From DASSSQ01 sp963839285 (GTDB taxonomy: Bacteria; Actinomycetota; Thermoleophilia; Gaiellales; Gaiellaceae): DNA of 64,000 nt. Below the pieces are notes generated by a model. The model had not been told where the DNA came from. It did no database searches and saw only the letters and a list, made by a program, of their open reading frames with translations. Made by a program: the position numbers and the translations under genes. Below are positions 30,706 to 42,795 of the stretch, piece by piece; the first letter of the stretch is position 1; each line of letters starts with the position of its first letter. The DNA is taken from NCBI GenBank assembly GCA_963839285.1, contig CAWIUN010000029.1, positions 1 to 64,000 of the forward strand, given 5' to 3'.

Positions 30706-33253
30706 GCTAAGAGCACCGCCTGCGTCCGGGTGCGGACTCCGAGCTTGTCGAATATGTGCCGAATGTGAACCTTGACGGTGGATAGGCTGATCACGAGCAC
30801 AGAGGCGATCTCCTCATTGGTCAGTCCTTGGCATAGCAGCTCATAGACCTCAATCTCACGCTTAGTGAGAATTGAGATCACGGAATGCCTGTTGTCTGGA
30901 GCGGCTATCCCGAAACCTGCGGCAAGAGTCCAGTCTCGAGATTCCTGGATGACGTTCTTTAGCTCAAGAGCCACGGCATCATCGATCCAATAGAGTCGAT
31001 GGAGCAGCTGAGGATAGATCCGATAAGCCAAGACCAAGACTATCGTAGTTTTGTCGAAGAGCTGATGATCTGCCAAGCATCCAGAATCCGAGCCTCGGTG
31101 TCTATGTCCCGACTGTCCTCCCTCAGAGCCGATATTGCAAGTGCTAGCTTGCCTAGAGTGTGCGCCTGAACGTCCTGCGTAATTGACGCGGCTTTTGCGG
31201 CTATCGACTCAGCTTCCCGAGGATTGGTCGCCAAACGCCGCCGTTGCGAGCGCGCGCAGCCCCATAAACTCTCCCGCCAACGGCGAAGGAACCTGCCTCC
31301 GAGTCGAAAGAAGCTCGAGGGCGGCATCCAACGACGGTCGTGTCACCATAGTGATTCGCGCGCTGACAGCGCGAGAATTCTCAAGCTCGAACTGTTGACC
31401 CGTCTCCCTGACACTCGCCTCGAGCTGCCGGAGCTCTAGACTCGCCTTCTTGAATTGTCTAAGCCCAATGTAGGCAGCAGCCCTGGCACTCATGATGTGT
31501 GGCGCTGCGAACAGCAGGCCGCTTCTCCCGATATTCTCTGCTGCATGGTTCAGCGCGTCGAGCGCTTGTGCATATCGGCCCGCCAGGACACTCGTATAGC
31601 CGAGGCGATAGAGAAAGCTACTCGTGATCAGCGGATCATCGGCATGCGCGAGTAAGTGTGTCTGCCGCGCCTGATCGTCTACCACGCGAGCAAGAGGTCG
31701 TGGTTCAAGTGATGCCTTGATCATGTCCCCCGTGGCCAGGCGCAGACTCATGGTGCTAGTTCCATCGTCCAACTGCTCAAGCATCGCGAACCATCGAGCA
31801 GGGCGCGATGACTCAAAGTGTGTCGGCGACCAGGAAGCGGCCCCATAGCGCTCGGCGTTGATCGGACTCCGTACGCGCTAATTCGTGCGCCCGTTCAGAA
31901 TATGATTCGGCTTGCTCCGGTCTGATGTCGTGGTAGGCGCATCCAGCAGCTGTGGCGTATGCGCGAGAAGCCAGGCTCGGATCCGTCCGTTGGAGTCTTC
32001 TTCCGGCCTCCGCAGCCCTCGCTTCGCCGAGTGCGAATTGCCCTCTCAGGCGTGCGACCTCAGCTTCAGCCAAGTTGAGGAGCGGGAAATCCGTGTTCCT
32101 CTCGGCGGCATATTTTATCCAGGACGATAGTGTGGATAAGCGACTCGAGTCGATCATGTCATCGAGGGCCATCGAGAACAGCTCCGGTAGAAGATCATCT
32201 AGGCCAAATTGCACGATTATTGAGAAGGCGTCATCCCATAATCTCTCTTCGAGAACTAGTGATACGAGCGGAACGAGCGGCGTGGCATCGCTCCCTTCTG
32301 CGCGGAACTTCTCGAAGAAGAAGTCGCGCAGGAGTGGATGAAGATAGACAGCGCCCTCTCCGTCCAGAGACAGAAAGCCCAGCTCCACAGCGGCGTCGCA
32401 AAGTTCGTCTGTGGCATCGCCTAGTACGGCGCTGAGCAGCTGTGGCGTAAGGGTCGGAAGGGCCGCGAGCTGTCTTTAGCCCTTGCTGCAAGTTTGAAGG
32501 CGCTGCTTGGAACAGCTCCTCGGCAAAGTAAGCGTGGAGGGCGCGAGGCATCGTCTCGAGGGGCGCGGAGGCACTCCGGTTCAAGGCTGCCAGACGAATC
32601 AGAGCCGGCCAACCGCGAGGAACGACTCAGGACCTCTGCTGCGTGAGGTTTGGGGATATCCGCGAGCACAGCTTCGCCTTCGCCACGCGAAAAGGAAAGT
32701 GCAGCCTGATCGAGCTGCATGATTTCGCCATACAGGAGCCGGCGTGCAGATGCCCACGACTGGACGTTGTCGCGAGGCGACCAAGAGTTGTATGTCTGTC
32801 AGTTCGGCAATCGCTTCAATGAATCGCTCTGCATGTGAAGCCGACTTTACGAAGTGATAGTCGTCGATAACGAGCCAGGCCGTCTCGTGCCAGTGCGTGA
32901 TCGCGTCCGCGAGGGTGCGGGCAAGATCATCCGCCTCACTTTCAGGGTCGTGTCGACGTCCGAAGGTGCTGATGGACTGCGCGGTCGGCGCCCGGAACAA
33001 TCTGCGACGCTGCGCGCGCGACGCCGAGTGCCAACGCAGCAACATCCGCGGACGCCGGCGTGGCTCTGTACCACGCGGCTTTCCTTTCGCCCTTGGCGAG
33101 CCACTGCCGCGCCAGCGTCGTCTTGCCGTAGCCGGCCGGGGCGAGCAGGAGGACGATCCGCGCATTGGACGCGTCGAGGATGTCCGTCAGGCGCGGCCTC
33201 TCGATGATGTGTCGTTGGCCCGGTAGGGCCTTTATCACGGTCCCCTCGCTCAT
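30690..33253 (-). pseudogene. MalT/LAL-type LuxR regulator broken by about seven frame changes
   Basis: The pieces assemble into one ~850-residue large ATP-binding LuxR regulator. The N-terminus has IVLLLAPAGYGKTTLARQW (Walker A) and the Walker B-like WLVIDDYHFV. A TPR-like middle follows (LLNLAEAEVARLRGQFALG). The C-terminal HTH reads LTKREIEVYELLCQGLTNEE, then STVKVHIRHIFDKLGVRTR. Frame changes fall near 32950, 32750, 32620, 32478, 31822, 31226 and 31050. The last may be +2 or -1. Each is followed by homologous sequence in the new frame. No long piece is lost, so it is either a recent pseudogene or a gene in poorly resolved sequence. Its lower GC matches the HD-GYP gene. Confidence 0.78.
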
Positions 33254-33348
33254 CGCCCGCCGGGTCGCCGCTTACCCCGTCACCCACGGTACCGCGGTTT
33301 GTCGCAAGGTGCGACTGTCCGAAACGGCTGATCCACCTGCGTCAGAAG

Positions 33349-33401
33349 GGCTGACGCGCCCGCGAGGGTCTGCCGCCGCGGGCGCGCGTGTGCCGTCAGC
33401 C
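33349..33401 (-). terminator. hairpin after the HTH-only LuxR gene
   Basis: GGCTGACG-C-GCCCGCG pairs imperfectly with CGCGGGCGCGCG...CGTCAGCC, a long stem that starts at the stop codon of the minus-strand gene. It marks the return to high-GC sequence beyond the island. Confidence 0.6.
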
Positions 33402-33653
33402 CCCGTCGTCGGCGAGCGCCGACGCGAGACTGTGGGAGAGCGGGTCGTCTCCGGTGAGCAGCCGGTACGCGACCGGGATCTGCCGCCGCCGCGCCACGCC
33501 CAGCTTCTGCCGCAGGACGTCGCAATGGGCCTTGGCCGTGCGAGGCGAGATGCCCAGACGCTCCCCGATCTCCTCGTTCGAGCAGCCGGCGGCGATCAAC
33601 TCGACCACCTGCCGCTGCCGCTCGGTGACGGTGAGCGAAGACAGATTGGACAT
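33396..33653 (-). CDS. HTH-only LuxR-type regulator, 85 aa
   Basis: MSNLSSLTVTERQRQVVELIAAGCS leads straight into a LuxR DNA-binding domain (NEEIGERLGISPRTAKAHCDVLRQKLGVARRRQ) with no sensing domain. A 30-residue tail follows. ATG 33653 is the natural start. It is the second stand-alone LuxR HTH in 5 kb. Such proteins often act with, or as fragments of, larger regulators. Confidence 0.85.
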   Translation of the reverse strand: MSNLSSLTVTERQRQVVELIAAGCSNEEIGERLGISPRTAKAHCDVLRQKLGVARRRQIPVAYRLLTGDDPLSHSLASALADDGG

Positions 33654-33715
33654 GGCGAGCAGGCTACGACGGCCCGCGCAAGTCGACCATTGACCGGAAG
33701 ACGTATCTTCCCGGT

Positions 33716-34732
33716 CTAGCGCGGCGCACGACCGGGCCTGCGGCCGACGAATGCGGCCTCGTGACCGCGGGCGTTCGCCTCGCGGGCCTCGTCCTCGGAG
33801 AGGGCGCCGATCCGCCTCAGCAGCTCGAACTCGTCCCGCAGGTGCGTCCGCATCATCTCGGGGCCGTCCGTCGCGATCGTGAAGCGGACGCCGCCCTCGA
33901 CGAAGCGGCGGAACGTCTCGCGTACGGCCTCGTCGTCCGGGAGGGCCTTCGTCAGCAAGTTCGAGGTCGGGCAGATCTCGAGCACGATCCCGAGCTCGCG
34001 CAGCGCCTCGAGGAGCTCCGGCTCGCCGGCCGCGAGGATCCCGTGGCCGATCCGGTCGGGACGCAGGTGCTCGACGACCTCGGCGATCTCGTCGACGCCG
34101 AAGCGGCCGCCCTCCTCGCCGACGTGGATCGTGACGCCGAGCCCGGCTTCGCGGGCGGTCTCGACGTGCGGCGCGATCTGCGTGTAGTCCCAGCGCTCGC
34201 CGCCCGGCCGCGGCCCGGCGATGTCCACTCCGACGACTCCGCGCGGCGCCCACGCGATCGCCTTCTCGACCAGGATCATGTTCAGCTCGGCGCTGAAGGT
34301 GCGGTCCATCATCAGGATCAGCCCCGCGCGCACCTGCGGGTACTCGAGCCGGGCGCGGTCGAGGCCGCGGATCGCCGCGAGGATGATGTGGTCGAGGTCG
34401 CGCTCGCCGCCGCGGTTCCGCTTCATCGGGTTGAAGCGCAGCTCCAGCGTCGTGATCTGCTGCGAGCGGTAGGCGCCGCCGATCGCGCCGTGCACCGAGC
34501 GCTCGACCGCGAGCGGGCTGGACTGGATCAGCTCCGTCCAGTGGTAGATCGCGTCGAGCGCGTCCAGGTTCGCGACGCCGCGCGGGTCGGAGACCGTGAC
34601 GAGCCGGTCGAACTCCCAGTAGTCCTTGACCGGCAGCGCGATCCCCTGCTCGTGCGCGAGCGTCCACATCGTCGCCGAGTCGACCGAGCCGCCGAGATGC
34701 GTGTGGAGCTCGGCCAGTCCCTCCTCGAACAT
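33716..34732 (-). CDS. adenosine deaminase-family protein
   Basis: A 338-residue TIM-barrel deaminase converting adenosine or a related aminopurine to the hydroxy form. Zinc ligands are in ELHTHLGGS (HxH), VTIHVGEEGG with catalytic Glu nearby, and TIATDGPEMM (Asp). DRIGHGILA supplies the conserved active-site His. The length is normal and the frame unbroken. It may equally use adenine or modified nucleosides, since specificity loops cannot be judged here. Confidence 0.9.
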   Translation of the reverse strand: MFEEGLAELHTHLGGSVDSATMWTLAHEQGIALPVKDYWEFDRLVTVSDPRGVANLDALDAIYHWTELIQSSPLAVERSVHGAIGGAYRSQQITTLELRFNPMKRNRGGERDLDHIILAAIRGLDRARLEYPQVRAGLILMMDRTFSAELNMILVEKAIAWAPRGVVGVDIAGPRPGGERWDYTQIAPHVETAREAGLGVTIHVGEEGGRFGVDEIAEVVEHLRPDRIGHGILAAGEPELLEALRELGIVLEICPTSNLLTKALPDDEAVRETFRRFVEGGVRFTIATDGPEMMRTHLRDEFELLRRIGALSEDEAREANARGHEAAFVGRRPGRAPR

Positions 34733-34745
34733 GGGGCGAGTCTAG

Positions 34746-35247
34746 TTACAGCGCCGGAGCGCGTCGGCGAGCGGGCGCAGCTCCCGCGACGGCCGCGCCG
34801 CGCAGAGGTCGCGGTCGAGCGCGCCGACCGCGGGCGCGCCCGGGCCGCCGACCGCGACCGGCTTCCCGAGGTCGAAGCGCTCGCGCGCGTCCGGGACCGC
34901 CTCGACGAGGACGTGCGACTCCCAGCGGCCCCGCGGCGCGGTCGCGGGCTTCTCGTCGGCGAGCAGGACGACCGGTGCGCGGGCGCCGAGGTCGTGCAGC
35001 GCGGCGAGGAGCTGCGGCGACGGGCTCCTGGCCGCCGAGCAGGACGACGAGGCCGGCGCCGCGATGCTCGGACGGCACGACGGCGACCTCGTGCAGCGTC
35101 CGCCCGAGCAGCTCGCTCTCGAGGTCGTAGCGGAGCACCGAGAGCCCGGCTGCGTCCGCCGGCGCCCGAGCCGTGCAGCTCGCGGTAGACGCCGGCGGCG
35201 AAGAAGCCGAGCCCGATGACGGCGAGGATCGCGGCGGTGAGGCGCAT
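34746..35247 (-). CDS. membrane-anchored hypothetical protein, frame-interrupted
   Basis: ATG 35247 gives MRLTAAILAVIGLGFFAAGVYRELH, a single N-terminal helix or uncleaved signal. The extracytoplasmic remainder (ELLGRTLHEVAVVPSEHRGAGL, LGARSPSPQLLAALHDLGARAPVVLLADEKPA) looks like an alpha/beta domain but belongs to no family I recognise. Frame changes near 35168 and 35042 must be read through. The gene is divergent from treZ and 13 bases after adenosine deaminase reading leftwards. Confidence 0.6.
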
Positions 35248-35317
35248 CGCACCATGATCGCGGACGCCACGGGCTCCGATGATTCCGGTCCGACGGAGCC
35301 GGGTAGGGTGGGCCGCG

Positions 35318-36836
35318 TTGCCGAACGGGAAAAAGTCGCTGGGGGCCGTGCCGGTCGGGGGAGGGCTCGTCGAGTTCGCGGTCTGGGCGCCGGACGCGCG
35401 CTCGGTCGGCGTCCGCCTGCGCGGGGCCGACCACCCGCTCGAGCGCGACGGCGAGCTCTGGAGCGCCCGCGTCGAGGCGGCGGCCGGCGACGACTACCTC
35501 TTCGTGCTCGACGACGGCGAGACCCGGCCCGACCCGTGCTCGCGCTTCCAGCCGGAGGGCGTGCGCGGCCCCTCCCGCGTCGTCGACACGGGCGCGCTGC
35601 GGCAGCGCCGCCGGCCCGTGCCGCTCGACGAGCTCGTCGTCTACGAGCTGCACGTCGGCACCTTCAGCGCGGAGGGGACGTTCGACGGCGCGATCCCGCA
35701 CCTGCGCGCGCTCGCGGAGCTCGGCGTCACCGCGATCGAGCTGATGCCCGTCGCCACCTTCCCCGGCGAGCGCGGCTGGGGCTACGACGGGCTCTACACC
35801 TGGGCGCCGCATCCCGCCTACGGCGGCCCGGAGGGCCTCGCCCGCCTCGTCGCCGCCGCGCACCGGGAAGGGCTCGCCGTCCTCCTCGACGTCGTCTACA
35901 ACCACGTCGGCCCCGGCTCCGAGGCCCTCGCCGCGTTCGGCCCCTTCTTCACCGACCGGCACGAGACCTTCTGGGGCGACGCGATCGACTACGGGCGGCC
36001 GTGGGTGCGCGAGTGGGCGATCCAGAACGCCGAGCTGTGGATCCGCGACTACGGGGTCGACGGGCTGCGGCTCGACGCGGTCCACGCGATCTTCGACGAC
36101 GGCGAGCCGCACCTCCTGCGCGAGCTGCGCGACCGCGTCAAGGCGATCGACGAGGGCGCGCTCGTGATCTCGGAGATCGAGACCGGCGACCTGCGCCCGC
36201 TCGAGGAGTGGGGCCACGACGCCCAGTGGGCCGACGAGCTCCACCACGAGCTGCACGTGCTCCTGACCGGCGAGCGGGAGGGCTACTACGCCGACTACGG
36301 CTCGCTCGAGGGGCTCGCGGCGCAGCTCGAGCGCGAGCCGGCCGAGCGGCTCGTCGTCTGCGCGCAGAACCACGACCAGGTCGGCAACCGCGCCCTCGGC
36401 GACCGGCCGCAGCCGGACGAGCTCCGCGTCCGCGCGGCCGTCGCGCTCTTCTCCGCGCACACGCCGCTGCTCTTCCAGGGCGAGGAGTACGGCGAGCAGC
36501 GGCCGTTCCTGCTTCTTCACCGACCACATCGACCCGGCGATCGCCGAGGCCACCCGGGAGGGGCGCAGGCGCGAGTTCGCCGACTTCGGGCAGTTCTCGG
36601 GCGAGCAGGTGCCCGACCCGCAGGCGCCCGAGACCTTCGAGCGCTCGAAGCTCGACCGCGGGCGGGCCGACCTCGAGCTGCGCACCTTCTACGAGACGCT
36701 CCTGGCGCTGCGGGCGGAGCTGCCGCGCGAGCTCGAGACCCGGGTCGAGGGACGCACGCTCACGCTCCGGCGCGGTCCCGCCGAGCTCCTGGTCGACTTC
36801 GACGAGCGGACGGCCGAGGTGCGACGTGGCGCGTAG
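35318..36836 (+). CDS. treZ: malto-oligosyltrehalose trehalohydrolase, frame-interrupted
   Basis: This GH13 enzyme cleaves trehalose from maltooligosyl-trehalose. It has an N-terminal E-set domain (VEFAVWAPDARSVGVRLRG), then the GH13 barrel: GYDGLYTWAPHPAYGGPEGL, DVVYNHVGPGSE, YGVDGLRLDAVHAI with the nucleophile Asp, LVISEIETGDLRP with the acid Glu, and NHDQVGNRALG. Start TTG 35318 (GTG 35348 possible). The frame breaks near 36511, where RPFL continues FFTDHIDPAIAEATREGRRREF. The last 11 bases overlap glgX. Confidence 0.93.
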
Positions 36837-38937
36837 GGTCTGGCCGGGCGAGCCCTTCCCGCTCGGGCCGAGCTGGGACGGCGAGGGGACGAACTTCTCG
36901 ATCTTCTCCGAGAACGCCGAGCGGATCGAGCTGTGCCTGTTCGACGGCGAGGGCCGCGAGGAGGAGCGGATCCCGGTCACCGACCACACCGCCTTCAACT
37001 GGCACTGCTACCTGCCCGGCGTCGGGCCGGGGCAGCGCTACGGCTACCGCGTCCACGGGCCCTACGAGCCGGCGCGCGGGCTGCGCTTCAACCCGGCGAA
37101 GCTGCTGATCGACCCGTACGCGAAGGCGATCGAGGGCGGTGTCGACTGGGACGGCCCGAACGTGCTCCCGTACGCGCCGACGGGCGCCGACGACGCCGAC
37201 CTGCAGCCGGACGACGAGGACGACGCGGCCGCGATCCCCAAGTGCGTCGTCGTCGACGATGCCTTCGACTGGGGCGACGACGAGCTCGTCCGCCCGCGCA
37301 CGCCCTGGCACGAGACGGTCATCTACGAGGTGCACGTGAAGGGCTTCACGAAGCTGCACCGCGAGATCCGCGAGGACCTGCGCGGCACCTACGCGGGCCT
37401 CGCGAGCGAGGAGGCGATCGCCTACTTCCGCGACCTCGGCGTCACCGCCGTCGAGCTCCTGCCCGTGCACCACATCATCGACGAGAGCTTCCTGCACGAG
37501 CGCGGGCTGCCGGAACTACTGGGGCTACAGCTCGATCGGCTACCTCGCGCCCGACGCGACCTACGCCGCGACCGGCCGCCGCGGCGAGCAGGTGCGCGAG
37601 TTCAAGGGGATGGTGAAGGCGCTGCACGCCGCCGGGATCGAGGTGATCCTCGACGTCGTCTACAACCACACCGCCGAGGGCAACCACCTCGGGCCGCTGC
37701 TCAGCTTCCGCGGCGTCGACAACGCCGCCTACTACCGGCTGATGCCGGACGACCCGCGCTACTACATGGACTTCACCGGCACGGGCAACTCGTTGAACCC
37801 GGTGCACCCGTCGGTGCTGCGGCTGATCATGGACTCGCTGCGCTACTTCGTGCTCGAGTGCCACGTGGACGGCTTCCGCTTCGACCTCGCCTCGGCGCTG
37901 GCGCGCGAGTTCTACGAGGTCGACCGGCTCTCCGCCTTCTTCGACACGATCCACCAGGACCCGGTGATCTCGCAGGTGAAGCTGATCGCCGAGCCGTGGG
38001 ACGTCGGCCCGGGCGGCTACCAGGTCGGCAACTTCCCGATCCTCTGGACGGAGTGGAACGGCATGTACCGCGACACGATGCGCGACTTCTGGCGTGGGCA
38101 GGCGCCGGTCGCCGACTTCGCGCAGCGGTTCACCGGCTCGAGCGACCTCTACGCCGAGGACGGGCGGCGGCCGTTCGCGTCGATCAACTTCGTCACCGCC
38201 CACGACGGCTTCACGCTCGCCGACCTCGTCTCCTACAACGAGAAGCACAACGAGGCGAACGAGGAGGGGAACCGGGACGGCACCGACGACAACCGCTCCT
38301 GGAACTGCGGCGTCGAGGGGCCCACGCGACGACCACGAGGTGAACGCGCTGCGCCGCCGGCAGATGCGGAACTTCCTGACGACGCTGTTCCTCTCGCAGG
38401 GGGTGCCGATGCTGCTCGGCGGCGACGAGCTGGCCCGCACGCAGGGCGGCAACAACAACGCCTGGTGCCAGGACAACGAGATCTCCTGGTTCGACTGGGA
38501 GGGCGCCGACTGGGAGCTGCACGACTGGACGAAGCGGCTGATCGCGCTGCGGCGCGCGCACCCGGTCTTCCGCCGGCGCGAGTTCCTCGGCGGCGGCGAG
38601 AGCGGCTCGGGGCTGCCCGACGTCTGGTGGTTCCGGCCCGACGGGCGCAAGATGACGCGCCGCGACTGGGAGCGGGGCGACGCGCTCGCCCTCGGCGTCT
38701 TCCTGAACGGCCAGGAGCTGACCCACCGCACGCTCGAGGGCGCCCCGGTCGGGGACGACTCCTTCCTGCTGCTCCTGAACGCCTACCACGACACGATCGA
38801 GTTCCGGCTGCCGGCGAGGCGCTTCGGGCTCCGCTGGGTGACCGAGCTCGACTCCTTCCACCCGCAGGCCGAGGAGCGCCGCCACCCGCCGCGCGCCGAG
38901 GTCGAGGTGCCCGGCCGCTCGCTGCTCCTGCTCCGCC

Positions 38938-38948
<11 letters not shown>
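36826..38948 (+). CDS. glgX: glycogen debranching enzyme GlgX (isoamylase type), frame-interrupted
   Basis: This GH13_11 enzyme hydrolyses alpha-1,6 branches in glycogen or limit dextrins, supplying linear chains for TreY. It begins VWPGEPFPLGPSWDGEGTNFSIFSENAERIELCLF (CBM48). The barrel shows DVVYNHTAEGNHLGP, DGFRFDLASALARE, LIAEPWDVGPGGYQVGNFP and FVTAHDGFTLADLVSYNEKHNEAN. The frame breaks near 37512 (RGL to NYWGYSSIGYLAP) and 38329 (GVEGPT to DDHEVNALRRRQ). GTG 36826 overlaps treZ, and its end overlaps treY. Confidence 0.94.
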
Positions 38949-40804
<1,856 letters not shown>

Positions 40805-40899
40805 GGCATAGGATCAGCGGAGCGGAGGCCTGTTCGACCAGGTCGCGCCGTATGCTTGCAGCGGGGTCGTAATCGAAATTCGTCAGTCAGGAGGCTCGG

Positions 40900-42000
40900 A
40901 TGAGCGTTAGAACGGACACGGTGGTGGTCTCGCTCACCGGCGAGATGCAGGCCGGCCCGCTCGAGCGCTTCATGCTCGTCCTCCGCCAGGCGCTTGAGCG
41001 GGCCGGCGCAACTCCAGGAGCGAACGGCGACGACGCCAACTTCGTCCTGAACGCCGTCGACCGCGCCAGCCCGAAGCCGTTCCGGCGCAAGTCGCGCGGC
41101 ACCTTCGTCGCCGCGGTGCACGACCGCGAGTCGATGCCGGGCGACATCGAGGAGTCGCTGAAGCTCGAGTACCCGATGCTCGTGCGCGCGCTCGCGAACA
41201 TCGTCCTCTGCTACGTGCCGGGCACCGGCGCCTACTTCACGACGATGGAGCGCGGGCACTACCTCGTCCCCGAGGACGGCGACCTCGACGGGCTCGCCGA
41301 CCGCGTGGTCGAGCGCCTGATGCCGCTCGCCACCTCGCGCCTCGTGATCGACAACGAGTTCCGCACCGACCTCGAGCCCGAGCTCTGGGACGGCGACGAG
41401 GTGACCGAGGAGCTGTTCGAGGCGGGCCGCCGGCTCGGCTCGCTCGACCTGCTGCCGAGCCCGTTCCCGATCGAGGAGCTGCTCTCCGAGCGGGAGCTGC
41501 GGCACGTCAAGCGGCTCTACTCGATCGGCGGCCTCTCCTACGGGAACCTGTCGATGCGCAAGGACGAGAGCCGCTTCTGGATGAGCGCCTCGGGCGTCGA
41601 CAAGGCGGCGATGCACGAGCCGTCGCGCGACGTGCTGCTCGTGACCGGCTACGACCCCGACGAGGCGAAGATGGTGCTCTCGGTGGCGCCCGAGGTCGAG
41701 CCGCGGCGGGTCTCGGTCGACGCGATCGAGCACTGGATGATCTACCGCAACCATCCGGGCGTCGGCGCGATCCTGCACGTCCACGCCTGGGTCGAGGGCG
41801 TGCCGGCGACCGACGTCAACTACCCGTGCGGCACGGCCGAGCTGGCGCGCGCCGTCTCGGACATCATCGACGCGGCCCCCGATCCCTCGCGGGCGATCGT
41901 CGGCCTGCGGAACCACGGCATCACCGCGACGGGCGACAGCCTGCTCGAGATCATCGACCGGATCACGCCGAACCTGCTCCGGCAGGTTCCGATGACCTGA
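40900..42000 (+). CDS. class II aldolase/adducin-family protein
   Basis: A 366-residue protein starting at ATG 40900 after AGGAGG. The first ~180 residues (TVVVSLTGEMQAGPLERFMLVLRQALERAG) form an alpha/beta domain I cannot name. The last ~170 carry a class II aldolase core: GGLSYGNLSMRKDESRFWMSASGVDK, AILHVHAWVEGVP with metal His pair, NYPCGTAELARAV and GLRNHGITATGDSLLEI. It may cleave or epimerise a phosphorylated sugar or act as a decarboxylase, and the N-terminal fusion is unusual. A 95-base gap separates it from treY. Confidence 0.82.
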   Translation: MSVRTDTVVVSLTGEMQAGPLERFMLVLRQALERAGATPGANGDDANFVLNAVDRASPKPFRRKSRGTFVAAVHDRESMPGDIEESLKLEYPMLVRALANIVLCYVPGTGAYFTTMERGHYLVPEDGDLDGLADRVVERLMPLATSRLVIDNEFRTDLEPELWDGDEVTEELFEAGRRLGSLDLLPSPFPIEELLSERELRHVKRLYSIGGLSYGNLSMRKDESRFWMSASGVDKAAMHEPSRDVLLVTGYDPDEAKMVLSVAPEVEPRRVSVDAIEHWMIYRNHPGVGAILHVHAWVEGVPATDVNYPCGTAELARAVSDIIDAAPDPSRAIVGLRNHGITATGDSLLEIIDRITPNLLRQVPMT

Positions 42001-42026
42001 TCGATTTCGATCAGCGTTTTCCCCGG

Positions 42027-42615
42027 ATGGCGGCGGCCGCGGCCGGGGGCACGATCGTCGGGATGGCGGAGCAGTACCGGAGCGGTGACGCGTTGCTCGC
42101 GTTCGACGGGGAGATGCGGGTGCGCTCGTGGAACGCGGCGGCCGAGGCGCTGACCGGGATCCGCGCGGACGACGCGCTCGGCAAGACCTGCTGGGAGCTG
42201 CTCGGCGCCGTCGACGAGCACGACGCGCTCCTCTGCCACGCGGGCTGCGCCGGCTTCCGGCACGCACGCGAGGGCCGCCCCGGCACGACGCGCCACGTCT
42301 CGATCCGCGCCGCAGACGGGCGCCGGCGGGTGGCGATGGCGACGGTCGTCCGCGGCGGCGAGTACGTGCACGTGCTGACGCCGGCCGAGCAGAACGGCGG
42401 ACCGCCCGAGCTCGTCGACGGCGTGCTCACGCCGCGGCAGCAGCGAGGTGCTGGAGCTGCTCGCCGCCGGCACGCCCGCGAAGGTCGCCGCGGCGCGGCT
42501 CGGGATCGCGGAGGTCACCGTCCGCAACCACATCCGCGCGATCCTGCTCGAGCTCGGCTGCCACTCGCAGCTCGAGGCCGTCGCGGTGGCGCGCCGCCGG
42601 CGCCTGCTCGCCTAG
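42027..42615 (+). CDS. PAS-LuxR transcriptional regulator, frame-interrupted
   Basis: An N-terminal PAS domain (ALLAFDGEMRVRSWNAAAEALTGIRADDALGKTCWELLG) contains two cysteines in LLCHAGCAGF, which might bind metal or an Fe-S/heme-type group. It is joined to a LuxR HTH (LTPR, then SSEVLELLAAGTPAKVAAARLGIAEVTVRNHIRAILLELGCHS). The frame breaks near 42438 at the start of the HTH. ATG 42027 is used and ATG 42063 is an alternative. A 169-bp repeat begins right after the stop. Confidence 0.85.
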
Positions 42616-42784
42616 CAGAGGCTTGACGCGCATCGTCCGCGGCCGCGGACGACCGCCCCAGGCACGGCGCCAGGCCGCACCGGCGTCCTCACACGTGCAA
42701 CCAGCAGGCGCCACGGACGCCGGCACGCCCTGGCTTGACCTGGAACGGCCCCGCTAGGGACGTCCAATGCGCATCAAGCCTCTA
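42616..42784 (+). mobile_element. 169-bp repeat with inverted ends, copy A (MITE-like)
   Basis: The same length recurs at 55562-55730 with about 90% identity (16 differences by eye). The ends AGAGGCTTGACGCGCAT and ATGCGCATCAAGCCTCT are inverted repeats with one mismatch over 17 bp. The interior is GC-rich and partly palindromic (GCACGTGC-like core). There is no transposase. It lies between the stop of the PAS-LuxR gene and the start of the ankyrin gene. Target-site duplications are not clear. Confidence 0.75.
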
Positions 42785-42795
42785 GACTCCCGCGC

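Noticed and set aside
42616..42784. Short coding frame inside the 169-bp repeat
   Set aside because: Both copies keep a similar frame (TPWLDLERP-like), but start and stop sites differ and no ribosome-binding site is seen. Conservation is better explained by DNA-level similarity.
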